Positions 47,830 to 59,496 are shown, counted from the stretch's first letter. The stretch is DNA of 64,000 nt from Isoetes taiwanensis (GCA_021234155.1 JAJEKV010000025.1:9979017-10043016), one strand, 5' to 3'. Notes: generated by a model not told the origin, from the letters alone. Translations and numbers: made by a program.

Positions 47830-49920
47830 TTATCTTATTTTATCTTAAACCTATGGCTATATAACAAGGCACCCTATAATAGTTGGTAAAGCAGTTTTCG
47901 AAGACAATGGACTTCAAAAGAATAAAGGTCAGCTGTGGCGACGAATAAACTGCAAATGAATAACGGCAGTGGTCATGATAATTTAAGATTAAACCGCTTG
48001 GGGAGGCTTTTGCTTAAAAATCCAAGGCCATATGACAATGCATCCACCTTAGAATAATATGTGAAACCTGTGCCATTTATCTAGCTTGGAGCAAGCAGAC
48101 CTTGCTCCCTAAGTTATAATAGGATCATGAAGCTGTGGCCTTGGACCCCTGGAATAACGGTTTATGCTTGGTGATTAAATTTAATAGGGTTTGAAAATAC
48201 ATGTCTATGTGATTGAATTATTGAGTGTGATCGATTTAAACTAACTACTATGTGGGGGGAACTTGATGAATAAGGCACCTAAGGTTTGTGTTGTACTAAA
48301 CTTATGTATGCTTTTTGGGATCTATGCTCTCTCAGCCACGAATAATATACCATTGCCATGATTGAATCTAAAAGGGAGATTAGGGAATTTAGCTTCTTTG
48401 TATTAATACAATGAAGAATTGGGGAAAATTAGGGAACCTTTTGCATTAGGGAACTTTCGCATGGAATCTCACAGTGCTTTAGATAACAATATTGAGTGAA
48501 CAACTCTAGCTTATAATTCAAATTTAGCTTTGCTTTTTTTATGTGTTTATGCTAAGATCCTTGTTGTAAATTCCTCATATATAAATTTCGATCACAAATG
48601 ACCAGTCGACTTGATACACTCCATCATAGTACAAAGACTTGTATATAGATATAGATTCTAGGCAACCTAGCATAGTAACCTTGTTGAGCCCTTTAAGTTG
48701 GATAAAAATAGGCACTGGTCTAAGGACAACTAAGCCCCTGGTTTGTACCCTAAATATACCATCCTTAGAAATTTAGATTTAGGGAAGAACGACAGTACTC
48801 TTGGATTGCATGATACTTATTGGTGGATGTGATATGGAATGGCTTGATGTTGGGATGATATATGGTTTCTATTGCACTAACATCCTTGCATTGGAACGGC
48901 CCACCTTCTGAGGGATGGGGTGACTGTGAGACTCCATGCCCGTTGGCCAAATGAATGGGCAGGCAAGGCCTATACATACAAAGGGTTTGGAACGGACCTC
49001 TTGGGGTGGCGATTCAAGGAGTGGCTTGGTTAATTTAGGCATGAGTTACTGCATGTTTTTGGTTGTGATATTAATGATTCTTGCAGCCTGCTTTAAGATA
49101 TATGTCTATGTGCTATGTAGTAATGACGTATGCCCAGTATTCTCCGATGATCCCCCCTACTTCGTCCTCGTGGGCTAATTGCATGTGTGATTGCCTTCTT
49201 CAAAGGTGTTGGAGGGGCATAGGTTGCGTCGAGAAAGCTAGAATCAAAGAATATTAAGAAGCACTAAGAATATTAAGGAGCATATCTTTTGTGAAGCATA
49301 TAAATTACAGTTTAACTGAACTAGCCCTAAGAGATAAAGATTGTGTTTATCTTTATGTAATAACTGTTAGTTCGAAATTACTGGGATTATAGGCCATTTT
49401 TATACAAAGTAAAAGTTTCCCCGCCATTGGGGAGCGGCGCTGATTTGCCTTCCATGTTTCTCTGTTTTCCTTTGCCCACCCGATCTGCAAAAGCCATTCG
49501 AATCCCCTGTTTATGCCAGATTTGAGCTTTTGTCCAGGTTTTGGTTCAAAATCCCGGATTTAGGAGACCACCGAGCATTGCTGAAGATGCATCTGAGAAA
49601 TGAAATCAAACAAATAAAGCAATTGTGCGAACTCTGCAAAAAGCATGAGCCAAAACTCAAGAACGGAACCTCAAAAGAAATTTCCAGAGCACGGTTTTGT
49701 GGCTTGTGCCCGCGGATTCGTTGAACTAGTTCAGATCCGCTATAAAATCAGTTGAAATACAAATGCTTTGACTGGATCCATCCTCTCCGGTGGTGTCTAA
49801 GAATGCAGCTGCAGATGCCGATGTCGATCTCGCCGACGCCATAGCCATTCTGGAATCTTCTAGACATACTTTCTTTGGATGCAACGTGGCAATTTTTTAA
49901 TGGACGTAATTTCTCCAAAC
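47830..49920. other. No gene recognised
   Basis: AT-rich DNA. Open frames at 48936-49178 and 49530-49724 have no family motif. The latter is lysine-rich (NEIKQIKQLCELCKKHEPKL) and could be a fragment of something larger. Confidence 0.45.
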
Positions 49921-49933
49921 GGTTATTACGTCC

Positions 49934-50043
49934 GGTAATCTTCATTAGGAGGCCATTACGCGTGTAAAGGGCCCGGCAGCGCCTCGTCTGACGGAGCCGC
50001 CGGGCCCCTTACACGACGTAATGTCCTCCTAATGAAGATTACC
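49934..50043. repeat. Foldback element, copy 1
   Basis: GGTAATCTTCATTAGGAGGC...GGGCCCGGC faces GCCGGGCCC...CCTCCTAATGAAGATTACC: about 50-bp arms around CGCCTCGTCTGACGGAGC. Same family as 52518-52630. Confidence 0.9.
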
Positions 50044-50086
50044 TAGTACATAAAAGGACATATATTTTGGATCTACAAATATACGC

Positions 50087-51658
50087 CACAGTGACATAAT
50101 ACGCATACGGAAATGATTACGGGGACCCAAAAATGAATACGGAATACGAATACGTGAAATACGCATACGGAGAATATAGAATATTCTCTTAGAATATTCC
50201 ATAAAATATCATATTTGTACTTGATCTTATCAACTTAATCTCTATTTTTTAAATATAAAAACTGTAATTTCTTTTATTGCAATAATAACAACATTAAGGG
50301 AAGAAAACATAAAAGTAAAGTTTATCATATTAAAACATAAAAGTAACTCAAAAGTTTTGTTACGTTACATCACCAACCATAGTTTATATGTAGATAAGAT
50401 GAGAGAGTCAAGCTGCAAACCCACAATCACATAGTCAAGACAAGCCAGCAGATACAAAAATCACTCCAATAACCAAGAATGAATTGAACAACCAATAACA
50501 ATAAGAATAATCAAAGTTCAGTTGCCGTATATTGCCAAAGGCATTTCTAATCTGCGTATGAAGGGTGCAGAAGCAAATTGGGAGACAATCATGCTGGCAG
50601 AAGCACTGCCAGATTATCATGTAAATAGGCATGATATAAGAGCAATGTATCCAATCAAGAGGTGAATGGTCAATACTGAATATTGGTTCACAATCTTATA
50701 AAGACTACTCATGGACAATATAAGGTGTGACAAAATAAAATGTTTAGCCGTCATTAAAAGAAACAAAAGGCCTCATAAAGACCCTTCATAAACTAATCAG
50801 TTCAGGCCAGAAGACATGGATGCCATCCATCACCAGACTAGTTTTAGAACAGAAATGCTGTTGAAACAATGGCACAAAGAGATGACATCAAGCTTCCATT
50901 CCTAAGCTATTTCTCTGACAGATAGTTTCCTCAAGCTTCAATCTCTTGATGGAGTCTCGGTCAGAAGGTGCTCGAGGTAATCGCATGGGGCCTTAAGAGC
51001 TGGCATGGCAAGGGACGCTTGGGCCTTATGGGAAAGAATGATAATACTGAACCCAAACGCAGCTTCATTAAGACCAAACGAATTTGCCTCAGTTTCATTC
51101 AATGTAGATGGTAATGTAAAATTTCTCTTTAAATACAGGTGCGAAACAGAAAGCCTTTGTTATTGGAAGCAACTGTAGCAAGAAATCAAACGCGGGAGAA
51201 TAAAAGAGGAGTCATTAACTAAACTAACTGCTATAAGCCTATAACTTAAAAGACAGTCAAACAGATCACGAAGGCAAAGAACTTACATGCGTGATGTGTC
51301 GAAAGAAGATAGGTCGCCCGTCGTCGCAAAAATCCAACGTGAGTGCGAGCAAAACAACAAAAAGATAAAAAGAAAACAAAGGGAAAAATTTTACCCTTTG
51401 CGTTGATTTTTTTTTCTTTTAAAACTGAATACGGCCGTATTCTGGCCCGTATTCACTGGAATACGGGCGTATTCTGTTTCAAACCTTCCTTACGGCGTAT
51501 TCATTTTTGGAATACGGTTTTTTTTTTTAATTTGCGTATTCGCCGTATTCTACAGAGAATATGGCCGTATTCTGTTTCCATGATATACGCATAAGCTTTT
51601 GATATTTAAATGGATAAAGTGAGAATATGTCAGCGTATTATAAGTTATCTAGCTGGTA
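50087..51658. mobile_element. 1.57-kb insertion with GAATACG-rich ends (TIR-like)
   Basis: Bounded by comparison with the empty copy at about 52671-52680: CTACAAATATACGC lies left and CCCTAAAGTTGATCTG lies right in both. The ends carry dense CGTATTC/GAATACG motifs in both orientations (left 50088-50190, right 51426-51600), including the perfect palindrome GAATACGGCCGTATTC at 51427-51442. The left end starts CACAGTGACATAATACGC; the complement of the right end has CCAGCTAG...TAATACGC. CAG/CTG tips would suit a hAT-like element, but no 8-bp target duplication was seen. No transposase is recognised inside, so it would be non-autonomous. Confidence 0.7.
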
Positions 51659-52036
51659 CCCTAAAGTTGATCTGACTTTTGAGATATTAAACGTGACGAC
51701 TTAGCCCACAAGGGCCTAGGCCCGTCACAAATTGCTGCTGCTGAGTATTCCACCTCATTGTGACAACCCAAACTTGCTAACAATCCTGCATTTAATGCCT
51801 AAAAACACTTGCTCTTTTTACTTTACATGGTTAAAACAAGGCTTTAAAGCCCAATAGTCAAAACCGTTCCTCTCACGGAAGAGGCCCGCCTAACCTCTTA
51901 TGATCGCAAGAGAGGGGGGCCTGCTTTGGCGCAAAGGCAAACCGCGATGGTGGGCGATGGTGGGCGTAAAATGGTGAGCCCTTTTACGTGATGGTGAGGG
52001 TCGTGAAGGTGCATGTGAACCCAGCTCTATGTTGCA
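51659..52036. repeat. Local duplication, copy 1 (right of the insertion)
   Basis: CCCTAAAGTTGATCTG...CTCTATGTTGCA matches 52678-53109 with indels. Together with the foldback and its flank it forms one duplicated block. Confidence 0.88.
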
Positions 52037-52517
52037 GGTGGGTGTAGAATCGCCCATAACCATTTGGCCATGCCATAGCCTTGGATCTTTTGCAGAACCT
52101 GTCCTCTGTGAAGAACGACCTTGGGAAAAAAAATCGGAGAAGGTTGTGATCAAAGGCTTTTGCAGAAGAAGCCGGAACCATTCAAAGAGAGCCAGAATTC
52201 TGCCATAGCCGCTGCCCTAACCCTAATCATCTGCCACAGCTGCCTGTAGCATCTACCTTTTGATACCCTAACCGGCCGTCTCACGCATAGAAGAACGGAA
52301 AGAAAAGAAGCAGAGGAGGGAATCGGGATGGTCGGAGAAGAGGAAAAGTGATTTTCAAGGACTTTCTAATTTTCATGGCCGTCCGATGCAAAATTAAGAA
52401 ATCTAATGGTTGAGATGAAAAACAGCTGACGTGGCAGGACACGTGGCATAGCTAAGAACGCAGGAAAGTGGGCGGGGGGGTTAGGCAACCCTGCTAAAAA
52501 TAAAAAAGATTACGTCC
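52037..52517. other. Spacer between the two duplication copies; no gene recognised
   Basis: Contains CCCTAACCCTAAT at about 52211 and a purine-rich stretch (52290-52350). No motif-bearing open frame. Confidence 0.4.
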
Positions 52518-52630
52518 GGTAATCGTCATTAGGAGGCCATTACACGTGTAAAGGGCCCGGCGGCGCCTCGTCTGACGGAGCCGCCGCCAGGCCCTTTACA
52601 CGGCGTAATGTCCTCCTAATGAAGATTACC
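52518..52630. repeat. Foldback element, copy 2
   Basis: GGTAATCGTCATTAGGAGGC...GGGCCCGGCGGC facing its complement and ending AATGAAGATTACC. It differs from copy 1 at a few bases and is followed by the same TAGTACATAAAAGGACATAT flank. Confidence 0.9.
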
Positions 52631-52677
52631 TAGTACATAAAAGGACATATATCTTGGATCTACAAATATACGCATAA

Positions 52678-53109
52678 CCCTAAAGTTGATCTGCCTTTTG
52701 AGATATTAAACGTGACGACTTAGCCCACAAGGGCCTAGGCCCGTCACAAATTGCTGCTGCTGAGTATTCCACCTCATTGTGACAACCCAAACCAAAGCTC
52801 TTTGAAACTTGCTAACAATCCTGCATTTAATGCCTAAAACACTTGCTCTTTTCATTTTACGTGGTTAAAACAAGGCTTTGAAGCCCAATAGTCAAAACTG
52901 TTCCTCTCAACCAACAATAAGAGGCCCGCCTAACCTCCTATGGGCCGGTTCAGATGCAACCATCGCAAGAGAGGGGGGCTGTTTTGCGCAGTGCAAACTG
53001 ACGATGGTGCGCGATGGTGGGCATATAACGGTGAGCCCTTTTACGTGATGGTGAGGGTCGTGAAGGTGCATGTGAACCCAGCCTAATTGCACACATGCTC
53101 TATGTTGCA
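52678..53109. repeat. Local duplication, copy 2 (empty-site version)
   Basis: Same order as copy 1 but directly joined to its foldback element (52518-52630), without the 1.57-kb insertion. It lies about 390 bp beyond the SURF1 stop codon. Confidence 0.88.
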
Positions 53110-53500
53110 CGAAGACTTAAAAATAAAATATTCATCATCCATTCCAAAAGGTAACATAGCATAAAGAAAATTTTCAAACACAGATTCACGTCTATAAAGA
53201 TCATAAAGTCAGGTGTTGCACATTAGCCTCACCTTCACCTGAAACAAGCAATTTAAAAGTCTGTTATTGAATTTTTGTAACTGTGTACAACCTGGAACAT
53301 TCATACCCTTGTACCTTTGCTTCTGTGGCACTGTTTCATTTGGCAAAAATAAGAATCAAATTTTTATTTTACTCTTCAGGGTGAGCTTGCTAAGCCCCAG
53401 TTTTATCTGAATGGGCCGCCGTGGAGTGTTGAACTTCGAACTGTTGGTTGATAAGTTGTAATCAATTGCCGAGGCTGCTACATAAGTACAATAATACCTA

Positions 53501-56447
53501 TTATCTTCTTTTATATGTGCTCTTTTGCAAACGCTTGATAGCCATGAAGGTCGTAGCAGCAGATAAAGTATACCTGCAGCCAAAATGTCGTTAATTTCCA
53601 TTCTGCAGTTCATGGAAGAGATACAAAAATACCACCAGGTCTGACTCACCATGTCATTGCATAGTTCCGGTGATCAATTGGCATAACTGACGAACGGATA
53701 AGGTCTTTCGGGTTTTTAGGAACGGGAGAATTATCGTTGTGAACTGTGCTTGGAATTTCATCCATAGCCTCGATGTATGGAGTATCTTCAGGGAGGCCCA
53801 TTTCTCTTGCCATTGCAGGAACATCCACATAAAACCATTGTCCAGTTGCAGGATCATTTGATGGCACAAACATGTTTGGATGCTCACTTTGCCTAATTAC
53901 TCCCACAACCCTTTCAATATGTTCATCAGGGACCACCTCCTGGAAAGAATGGTCGTTTTTATCTCATCATTAACAAACCACGTTAAAAATTAATGAGACA
54001 AGGACCAGTCAAATAAAATGAAATTACAACTAAAAAGCAAATTGTCGCCTGTGGGTGAAGAACATGAAATGTTGTACTTATAAAAGCGAATCTGCTAAAT
54101 AGTCGCTTTCTTGTGGTCTGAACAAGAAGAATCCTGATAGCATATACTGGTGAACCTCCATACTGATGAACGCCTCTAAAAACAGCATATCCTATGCAAA
54201 GATTGCACCATCTCTCCATCATGTTGGCCGAATAGTTAAGATAAAGTTGACAAGCAGATTCATAATATATGACTAACCGATCATGATGAATTAAGAGAGA
54301 TTTGATTCTAGAATATTCACCTGGGTGGCTGTCTTCCCACCGAACCAAGAATTCCACCAACCCCCCTTGGAAGCCGTTCTCTCTTCAGCAGACTCGATAT
54401 GTGGTATTTCCAAAGTCTTTGATGTCTCTCTTTTTCCATCCTTCCAACTGCTTGGGACCCATCCCCGGTTAACTAAAACAGCAGAACTTACATTGCTGCA
54501 CATAGAGTCAGCTGTCAATCTTCCAGTTCAGTTTGAAGACAAACACAACATGCACGCAATAATGAGGTAAGAATCAGTCAAGCATATTGTATCACCATAA
54601 TCAGTCCACATTCATGTCACTGGCCCTGCATGTGTAAGGCTTGCAGTAAGTCACTGCGTCTTAATCATTTCATGCACTCTTAATAATGTTAACCTCATCC
54701 ATGCAGACATGTTTGGCATCAAATAATGAAATTTAAATAACTTCATCTTTTATGTTTGGCATCAGACAATCAAATATGAGCTATCATCTAAGACATTGAT
54801 GCAAATTCTTATTGCATGCCCCTTTTCTAAATTCGGCAAGTCCTTTTTTTATTGTTTGAGCTATCATCTTAAGACATTAATGCAAATTTTATTGCATACG
54901 CCCTTTCTAAATTCGACGCAATTTCTCTCTAACCATGAAAATTCTAGTCAAATTATCTGTTGATAGTTGCAAATATTTCAGATTTCACATAAATGACTAT
55001 AAGCCCATTCAAGGTAGAAACCACTCAAGAACACAAGGAGACTAGAATCACATCCATTAATCACAGCCCAAAAAGATACCATACCTGCCAGCAGTTGCTG
55101 GGAGAAGAGGAGTCACAATGAAGTATCCCTTTTGCTTTGATCCATAAACAGAAACGGATCCCATCCGTGGGCCGATGTAGATAGATCGGTTTTCATCATA
55201 AATGCCCTCACAAATAACTCTTCTGAATTCTAAAGAATCAATCAAGTCTTTTGGCACCTGCTGTGAATTAGCTTCCTCAGACTTCTCTTGAACAGCATTA
55301 AGAGCAGCCATAAGAGGAACTGGAGGCCCTTCAAGCCGTTCCTGTCTGTAATCGAGTAACTCTATCTGCATGTAAACTCTCATCAAAAACCAATAATATT
55401 CCATTTGTTTATCAATTAATTATTATTATTATTATTGAATTTCTTACTTTCCACTGCTCATGAAATAGTTGCCATGTTCCAAGACCAAAGGTTGCAGCAC
55501 ATGGCAAGAATAGAAACAATGCTGACAATCCCCATTTCCTTTTCCGGGTTCCTGTGTAAGCTAGACGATCACTAGAAGAAACTCACAAACAGCAAACTCT
55601 CTAGCTGATAAATTCCTTTTGTTACACTGCATTTATCTTAGTTTTTCCATTCCCATTATGGTGACATATCAATCCTCATATCTCTTCTTCTGGTTAAAGA
55701 TTGTATCAAACACCAACAATAATTTTACAACCTCAGTTCCACATTGCTTGAAATGCAGAGGTTTTCAATAACTCTTTCTGAGCAAATGTATCTACTCTGC
55801 TCGTGATTACCAACCAGATTCAATTTCCAAATGAGAACAAATTGCTCGGGTGATTAGAGAGGCTAGATGTTCGTGATATGATCCCTAAATTTCCCTTGTT
55901 AGGCAATTGAGGAGGAGCAAACCATGTATAGATATAGGAACTGAAAGGATAACGACCTTTGAAGCCTTTATTCTGCCAATGTCAAAGGCTGGTATAACAT
56001 AGCCAAGTATTGTCATAAGCATCAAGACTTCCTACATTAATGAAGCAAATTGAGGTATGGTATTGGGATGCTGAGAAAGTAATATGCTGAAGAAAAAAAC
56101 TTCACTATCACATATAAATTGTGAACCCCTTAGAAACAAGCGAATTAACTATGTTGTCCTAGAAAATGCAAACTTCCCAGAGTCTTCTCGGCTATATTGG
56201 ATTTTCATATCATTACGTCTATGTAACAAAAAAAAACATGAACGTCTAAGAAGGCGTTCATTTTTTTCTATATTGAACTATCTATATTGGATTTTCAGTA
56301 CATACCGCCATCCTGAGAGGCAGAAGCAGCTTCCGAAGCTACAGGGATCGCCTCCTGTGGAACGTGTTGAGTTCCAGCTACGCAAAATCCTCTTAGATGG
56401 CTAGGTCTAAAATTTTGCCGGAGCTTGAGCATCCTATTAGCAGTCAT
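53501..56447 (-). CDS. SURF1: SURF1-type cytochrome c oxidase assembly protein, complete six-exon gene
   Basis: Mitochondrial inner-membrane factor for assembly of cytochrome c oxidase (complex IV), by family knowledge. Exons, read on the minus strand: 56447-56306, 55551-55448, 55365-55085, 54495-54321, 53939-53650 and 53573-53501. All five introns are GT-AG (754, 82, 589, 381 and 76 bp), all phases agree, and the total is 1065 nt (354 aa plus stop). The start is the first ATG after an in-frame TAA 18 nt upstream. Residues 1-47 are basic and Ser/Ala-rich, like a transit peptide. The first membrane helix is about 58-76 and includes FGLGTWQ at 69-75. LEFRRVICEGIYDE and IYIGPR follow, then NRGWVP (185-190), NDPATGQWFYVDVP (262-275) and a C-terminal helix YTLSAATTFMAIKRL (332-346). 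These are SURF1 signatures in family order and the length is typical. No frameshift or stop is seen, unlike all surrounding DNA. The product name comes from recognised motifs, not a database search. Confidence 0.93.
54778..54917. repeat. Imperfect 80-bp tandem duplication in SURF1 intron 3
   Basis: GAGCTATCATCT...AAGACATT...GCAAATT begins at 54778 and again at 54858. It lies wholly inside the 589-bp intron and does not touch coding sequence. Confidence 0.75.
56306..56447 (-). other. SURF1: SURF1 exon 1 (start codon and targeting region)
   Basis: Begins MTANRMLKLRQNFRPSHLRG and ends in phase 1 at a GTATGT donor. The Arg-rich, acid-poor start fits a mitochondrial presequence. This part of SURF1 is poorly conserved, so it rests on the open frame, the upstream stop and exact phase agreement with exon 2. 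Confidence 0.8.
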
Positions 56448-56567
56448 GTAAGAAAAGGTGGATGATTATTAGGCACTGGATAGAGTGGCCATAACAGACC
56501 TTCCGGCGACGAAAAAACGTCCCTCTAAAATTTGCACTGTTGTAAATCGCGTTGTCCAGTGTTAACA

Positions 56568-56658
56568 GTGTTCAACTTCTCTCTGGTAGTAATACGCCTG
56601 GTGCTCTCTCTTAGTGTTCAACTTCTCTCTGGTAGTAATACGCCTGGTGCTCTCTCTT
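56568..56658. repeat. 46-bp tandem duplication
   Basis: GTGTTCAACTTCTCTCTGGT begins at 56568 and 56614, with near-identical units. It lies 120 bp upstream of the SURF1 start codon, within the likely promoter or 5' leader. Confidence 0.92.
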
Positions 56659-56975
56659 TGTACTTGGGTCCCATAGGCCAGTTGGTCTCCGTGGACGATA
56701 AAATCATATTTAAGGAAAAAATTTTAGAGAGCATTTTGGAGACCTTGCCCTCGGGGTGCCATGAGTGTGTATTCACACATGGCACATTTTTGGCATTTTA
56801 ACATCGAGAGCTATTATGTCTCGCTTTGGGCCGTAGATAATGACTCTTATTTGTGGAGTATGCTCCCGAAGTCACGGTAAGTAGATAATATGACGAGATT
56901 AGAGAGATACTATAAGGTTTGACAACAATATACTAAATTTCAAGAGAAATTCTAAAAATGCCTTTGTATTTCTTT

Positions 56976-57109
56976 ATATTTTTTTTTTTTTTTTAAGAAC
57001 TGTGTCATCAATATATTAAAAGAATGGTAATGTTACAAAGCAAGTGAGGAGGAAGAAGAACTGCCCCAAAGAGACAGCGATAACTCGACACTCCACAACA
57101 AACTCACAA
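56976..57109 (-). mobile_element. Very short L1-type 3' end with poly(A) and target duplication
   Basis: On the minus strand: CATTCTTTTAATATATTGAT...TTCTT then a poly(A) run (poly-T at 56979-56994 on plus). It is flanked by AAAAATGCCTTTGTATTTCT direct repeats, 22 bp each, at 56954-56975 and 57110-57131. Extreme 5' truncation. A third copy of the flank at about 57152 shows that the target was already repetitive. Confidence 0.75.
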
Positions 57110-57131
57110 AAAAATGCCTTTGTATTTCTTT

Positions 57132-57800
57132 TTATACCTCTCGAATTCTAAAAATGCCTTTGTATTTCTTTTTTATAATTGTCAAATGCCTTCCTATTTT
57201 TGTATTATTTGTTGAAATGCCTCTAATTCTTATATTAGGAGGATTAGTCACGGATTAAGAAGAAGCCCAACAAAGGCGATCGTGAAATCTTTTCCGTGGT
57301 AGACCTCCTTGAAGCTCAAGCTTTGCATTTCACGTTGAATATGCTGCTTATTTGTGCATAAGTGATTTTGGTGCCATGTTTGTTCATTTGTGCCAACAAA
57401 TTTGCTTTTTTTTCCTCTTGCCACATTGTTGGGTCTTATCGCTCGAGACTCACACATTTAGGTTGATGGATTATGGCTCAAGAAGCAATAATTTGCTCGT
57501 GGTTCACTTGGGCTTCGCCTTCCATTTCCCATTCTGCCTTTGCCTATCATTTCTTGCTGGAAAGCGTACATTGACGCCTCATGAGTGTGGTTCGATTGAA
57601 ATAGAGGTAAAAGCGTGTAGATGGGGGCGCTTTCTTGCCGGCCAAGCACCCCTAAGCACCCTCCATACCTTTTTTTTTTTTTAAATATTTTTTGAATTTA
57701 GGTTCCCCGTCATGCCCTTCACATTCTTTGTCGCGTAGGGCTGCCCGCGCTGGCCAAGCGACCCTAGCTACATTGACCCTAGCGATCTAAGCAGTACTTC
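57132..57800. other. Low-complexity AT-rich DNA, no gene recognised
   Basis: T-rich runs and scattered GTATTTCTTTT motifs. Open frames here lack motifs. Confidence 0.45.
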
Positions 57801-57803
57801 GAC

Positions 57804-59496
57804 ATGATTCACCAAATGGGTATGATTCTAGCTTCTATTTCAAACCCTAGTTGCATTTCTATGGATCAAACGACTGCTATGTGGACGCCCGAAAAGGTAG
57901 ACCCTAAATCTCTAATTTTTTGCCTCTGATTTTGTTTGCTTTCATTTTACTTTATCTGGCTCATGTATGCTTTATTTTCTAGGCTGAAATGAGGTTACAA
58001 GCACTATTGAGGAATTCAATGTTTACAAACTGCTTCCAAACGAAGACGGGAATCCATAAACTTTAACTTGGGTTGATTGCCCCACATCTGGTTTTCTTAT
58101 ATGTGGAATCGTGAAGTAAAAGACAATAAGATCAAGCTCCACCAGGTAAAGCCAGAATTTATTTGATGCACAAAATTTATCAGAAAGGCTTAAAGGATAA
58201 GGAAGCTAGGACAGTTTTTGCTAGAGCTTTTGCATGGCAGCACACTACAAAGGCACTTGCTCATCCTGCAAAATTCATACTGAATTGGGCTAGATTTGCA
58301 TGGAGTAATGAATGCAAAAATTCCCAAAAGAAAAAGAAAATATGGTGGAAATAAATCTAAGGAACATTACTTTATATTTCAGCCTTAGAGGCGAATTGAT
58401 GTCTTGACTAGTGCACTTGCTTCATTAGAGCATGATCTTAAAGAAAAGGAAACCGAATTGGTCGTCGAGTGGAATTTTGCAAGGGTATGACCTTGCAACC
58501 GCATCAATTTCATTGGACATACAGAAATTAGGAAAGATCTAGAAGGCTTGAGAGCCATTTGTCCGTGATGAAGATAGAGCTTTTGAAACAAAAAACCTGA
58601 TGAGGAATGTGCACTAAGTCTTTTTCTCGCTCATGATTTTGAAGCAAAAAAAAAGGAGGCGGATATTCACGTGATTTAGAAGCGTAAATGGGCAAGGGAT
58701 AAGTGCAAAAATTTGTTTTAAGCAGGACAAGCAAGATGACTTGAAAACTAAACTAACATGCAAGATTTGAAGTCTTCATTCCCTTACCACCACACCGATC
58801 GGACCTTCTCCGAAACCGAACATTTTAGATGGAACGAGTGGATGTGTAGTTTGTGGCATGGCATTTATTGTCAATTTTGCCATGCATGTATAGCTACAAT
58901 GTGGACACAATTTCCACCTTTGGTGCTTCCAGAAGTGCATGCAGAATTTGCAATGCAATGTTTGCAACCTAGAGCTGCCAAGAGACTTGTATTCGGAGCT
59001 GGGTTATCTTAATTTTGTCTCTAACGTGGAGGATGAGGAAGATAAAGATACTGAGACTGCAGCCACTAAAGGTACATGCAGTCATAATAACGATGAATAT
59101 GTTGAATCCCCTCAGAAATTACAATTGCGGAGACATCCACAAACTCGATCCATGACAAGCCCTTTGAAAGGTTAGATTTTTATTTTTATTTTATATTCAA
59201 TAGTCCAGGTTATTTAATTGCAATATGCAGCGGAAGAGAAACATAATAAACGGTTGAAGAACACGCATCTTCAAGACGAGGAAGTTGCTGAAAATGAAGA
59301 AGCTGATTTGGAGCAGTGGGTTTTGAGTAAGTGTTTAATAGTTAGCTCAGTGTTCCTTGCATTTGTATTAAGACATAGGCAGGTGTGGAAAATAATTCGA
59401 GAGGCGTGGAAGAAGTTGCGGGCAAGGAAGCAACAGTTGATAAAGTTACTCAAAAAGGTAAGCTGCCTTACCCTTAAAATTCATTATGTAGACTAG
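57804..59496 (+). pseudogene. Decayed RING-H2 protein gene or gene-like repeat
   Basis: Splice-like structure begins at ATG 57804 (MIHQMGMILASISNPSCISM), with a GT-AG intron 57897-57982. The clearest domain is at 58843-58965: CVVCG, 13 residues with one stop, QCGHNFHLWCF, then CNVC, fitting C-x2-C...C-x-H-x2-H-x2-C...C-x2-C of RING-H2 ubiquitin ligases. It is followed by an acidic segment (NVEDEEDKDTETAATKG) and, after a probable intron, a basic helical tail (59230-59496). Upstream pieces include RRIDVLTSALASLEHDLKEK. Several stops and frame changes argue for a pseudogene or sequence error; the family beyond RING-H2 is not recognised. Confidence 0.5.

Noticed and set aside
48936-49178. 80-codon plus-strand frame with a hydrophobic centre
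   Set aside because: A hydrophobic stretch is expected by chance in T-rich DNA. No family motif or splice support.
52205-52225. CCCTAACCCTAA as a telomere-like repeat
   Set aside because: Only two short units and not in an array. CCCTAA-type phrases are common in plant leaders and this is not telomeric.
56084-56404. Plus-strand open frame ending ERVEFQLRKILLDG
   Set aside because: It is antisense to SURF1 exon 1. The minus strand has the in-frame start, matched splice phases and the conserved protein.
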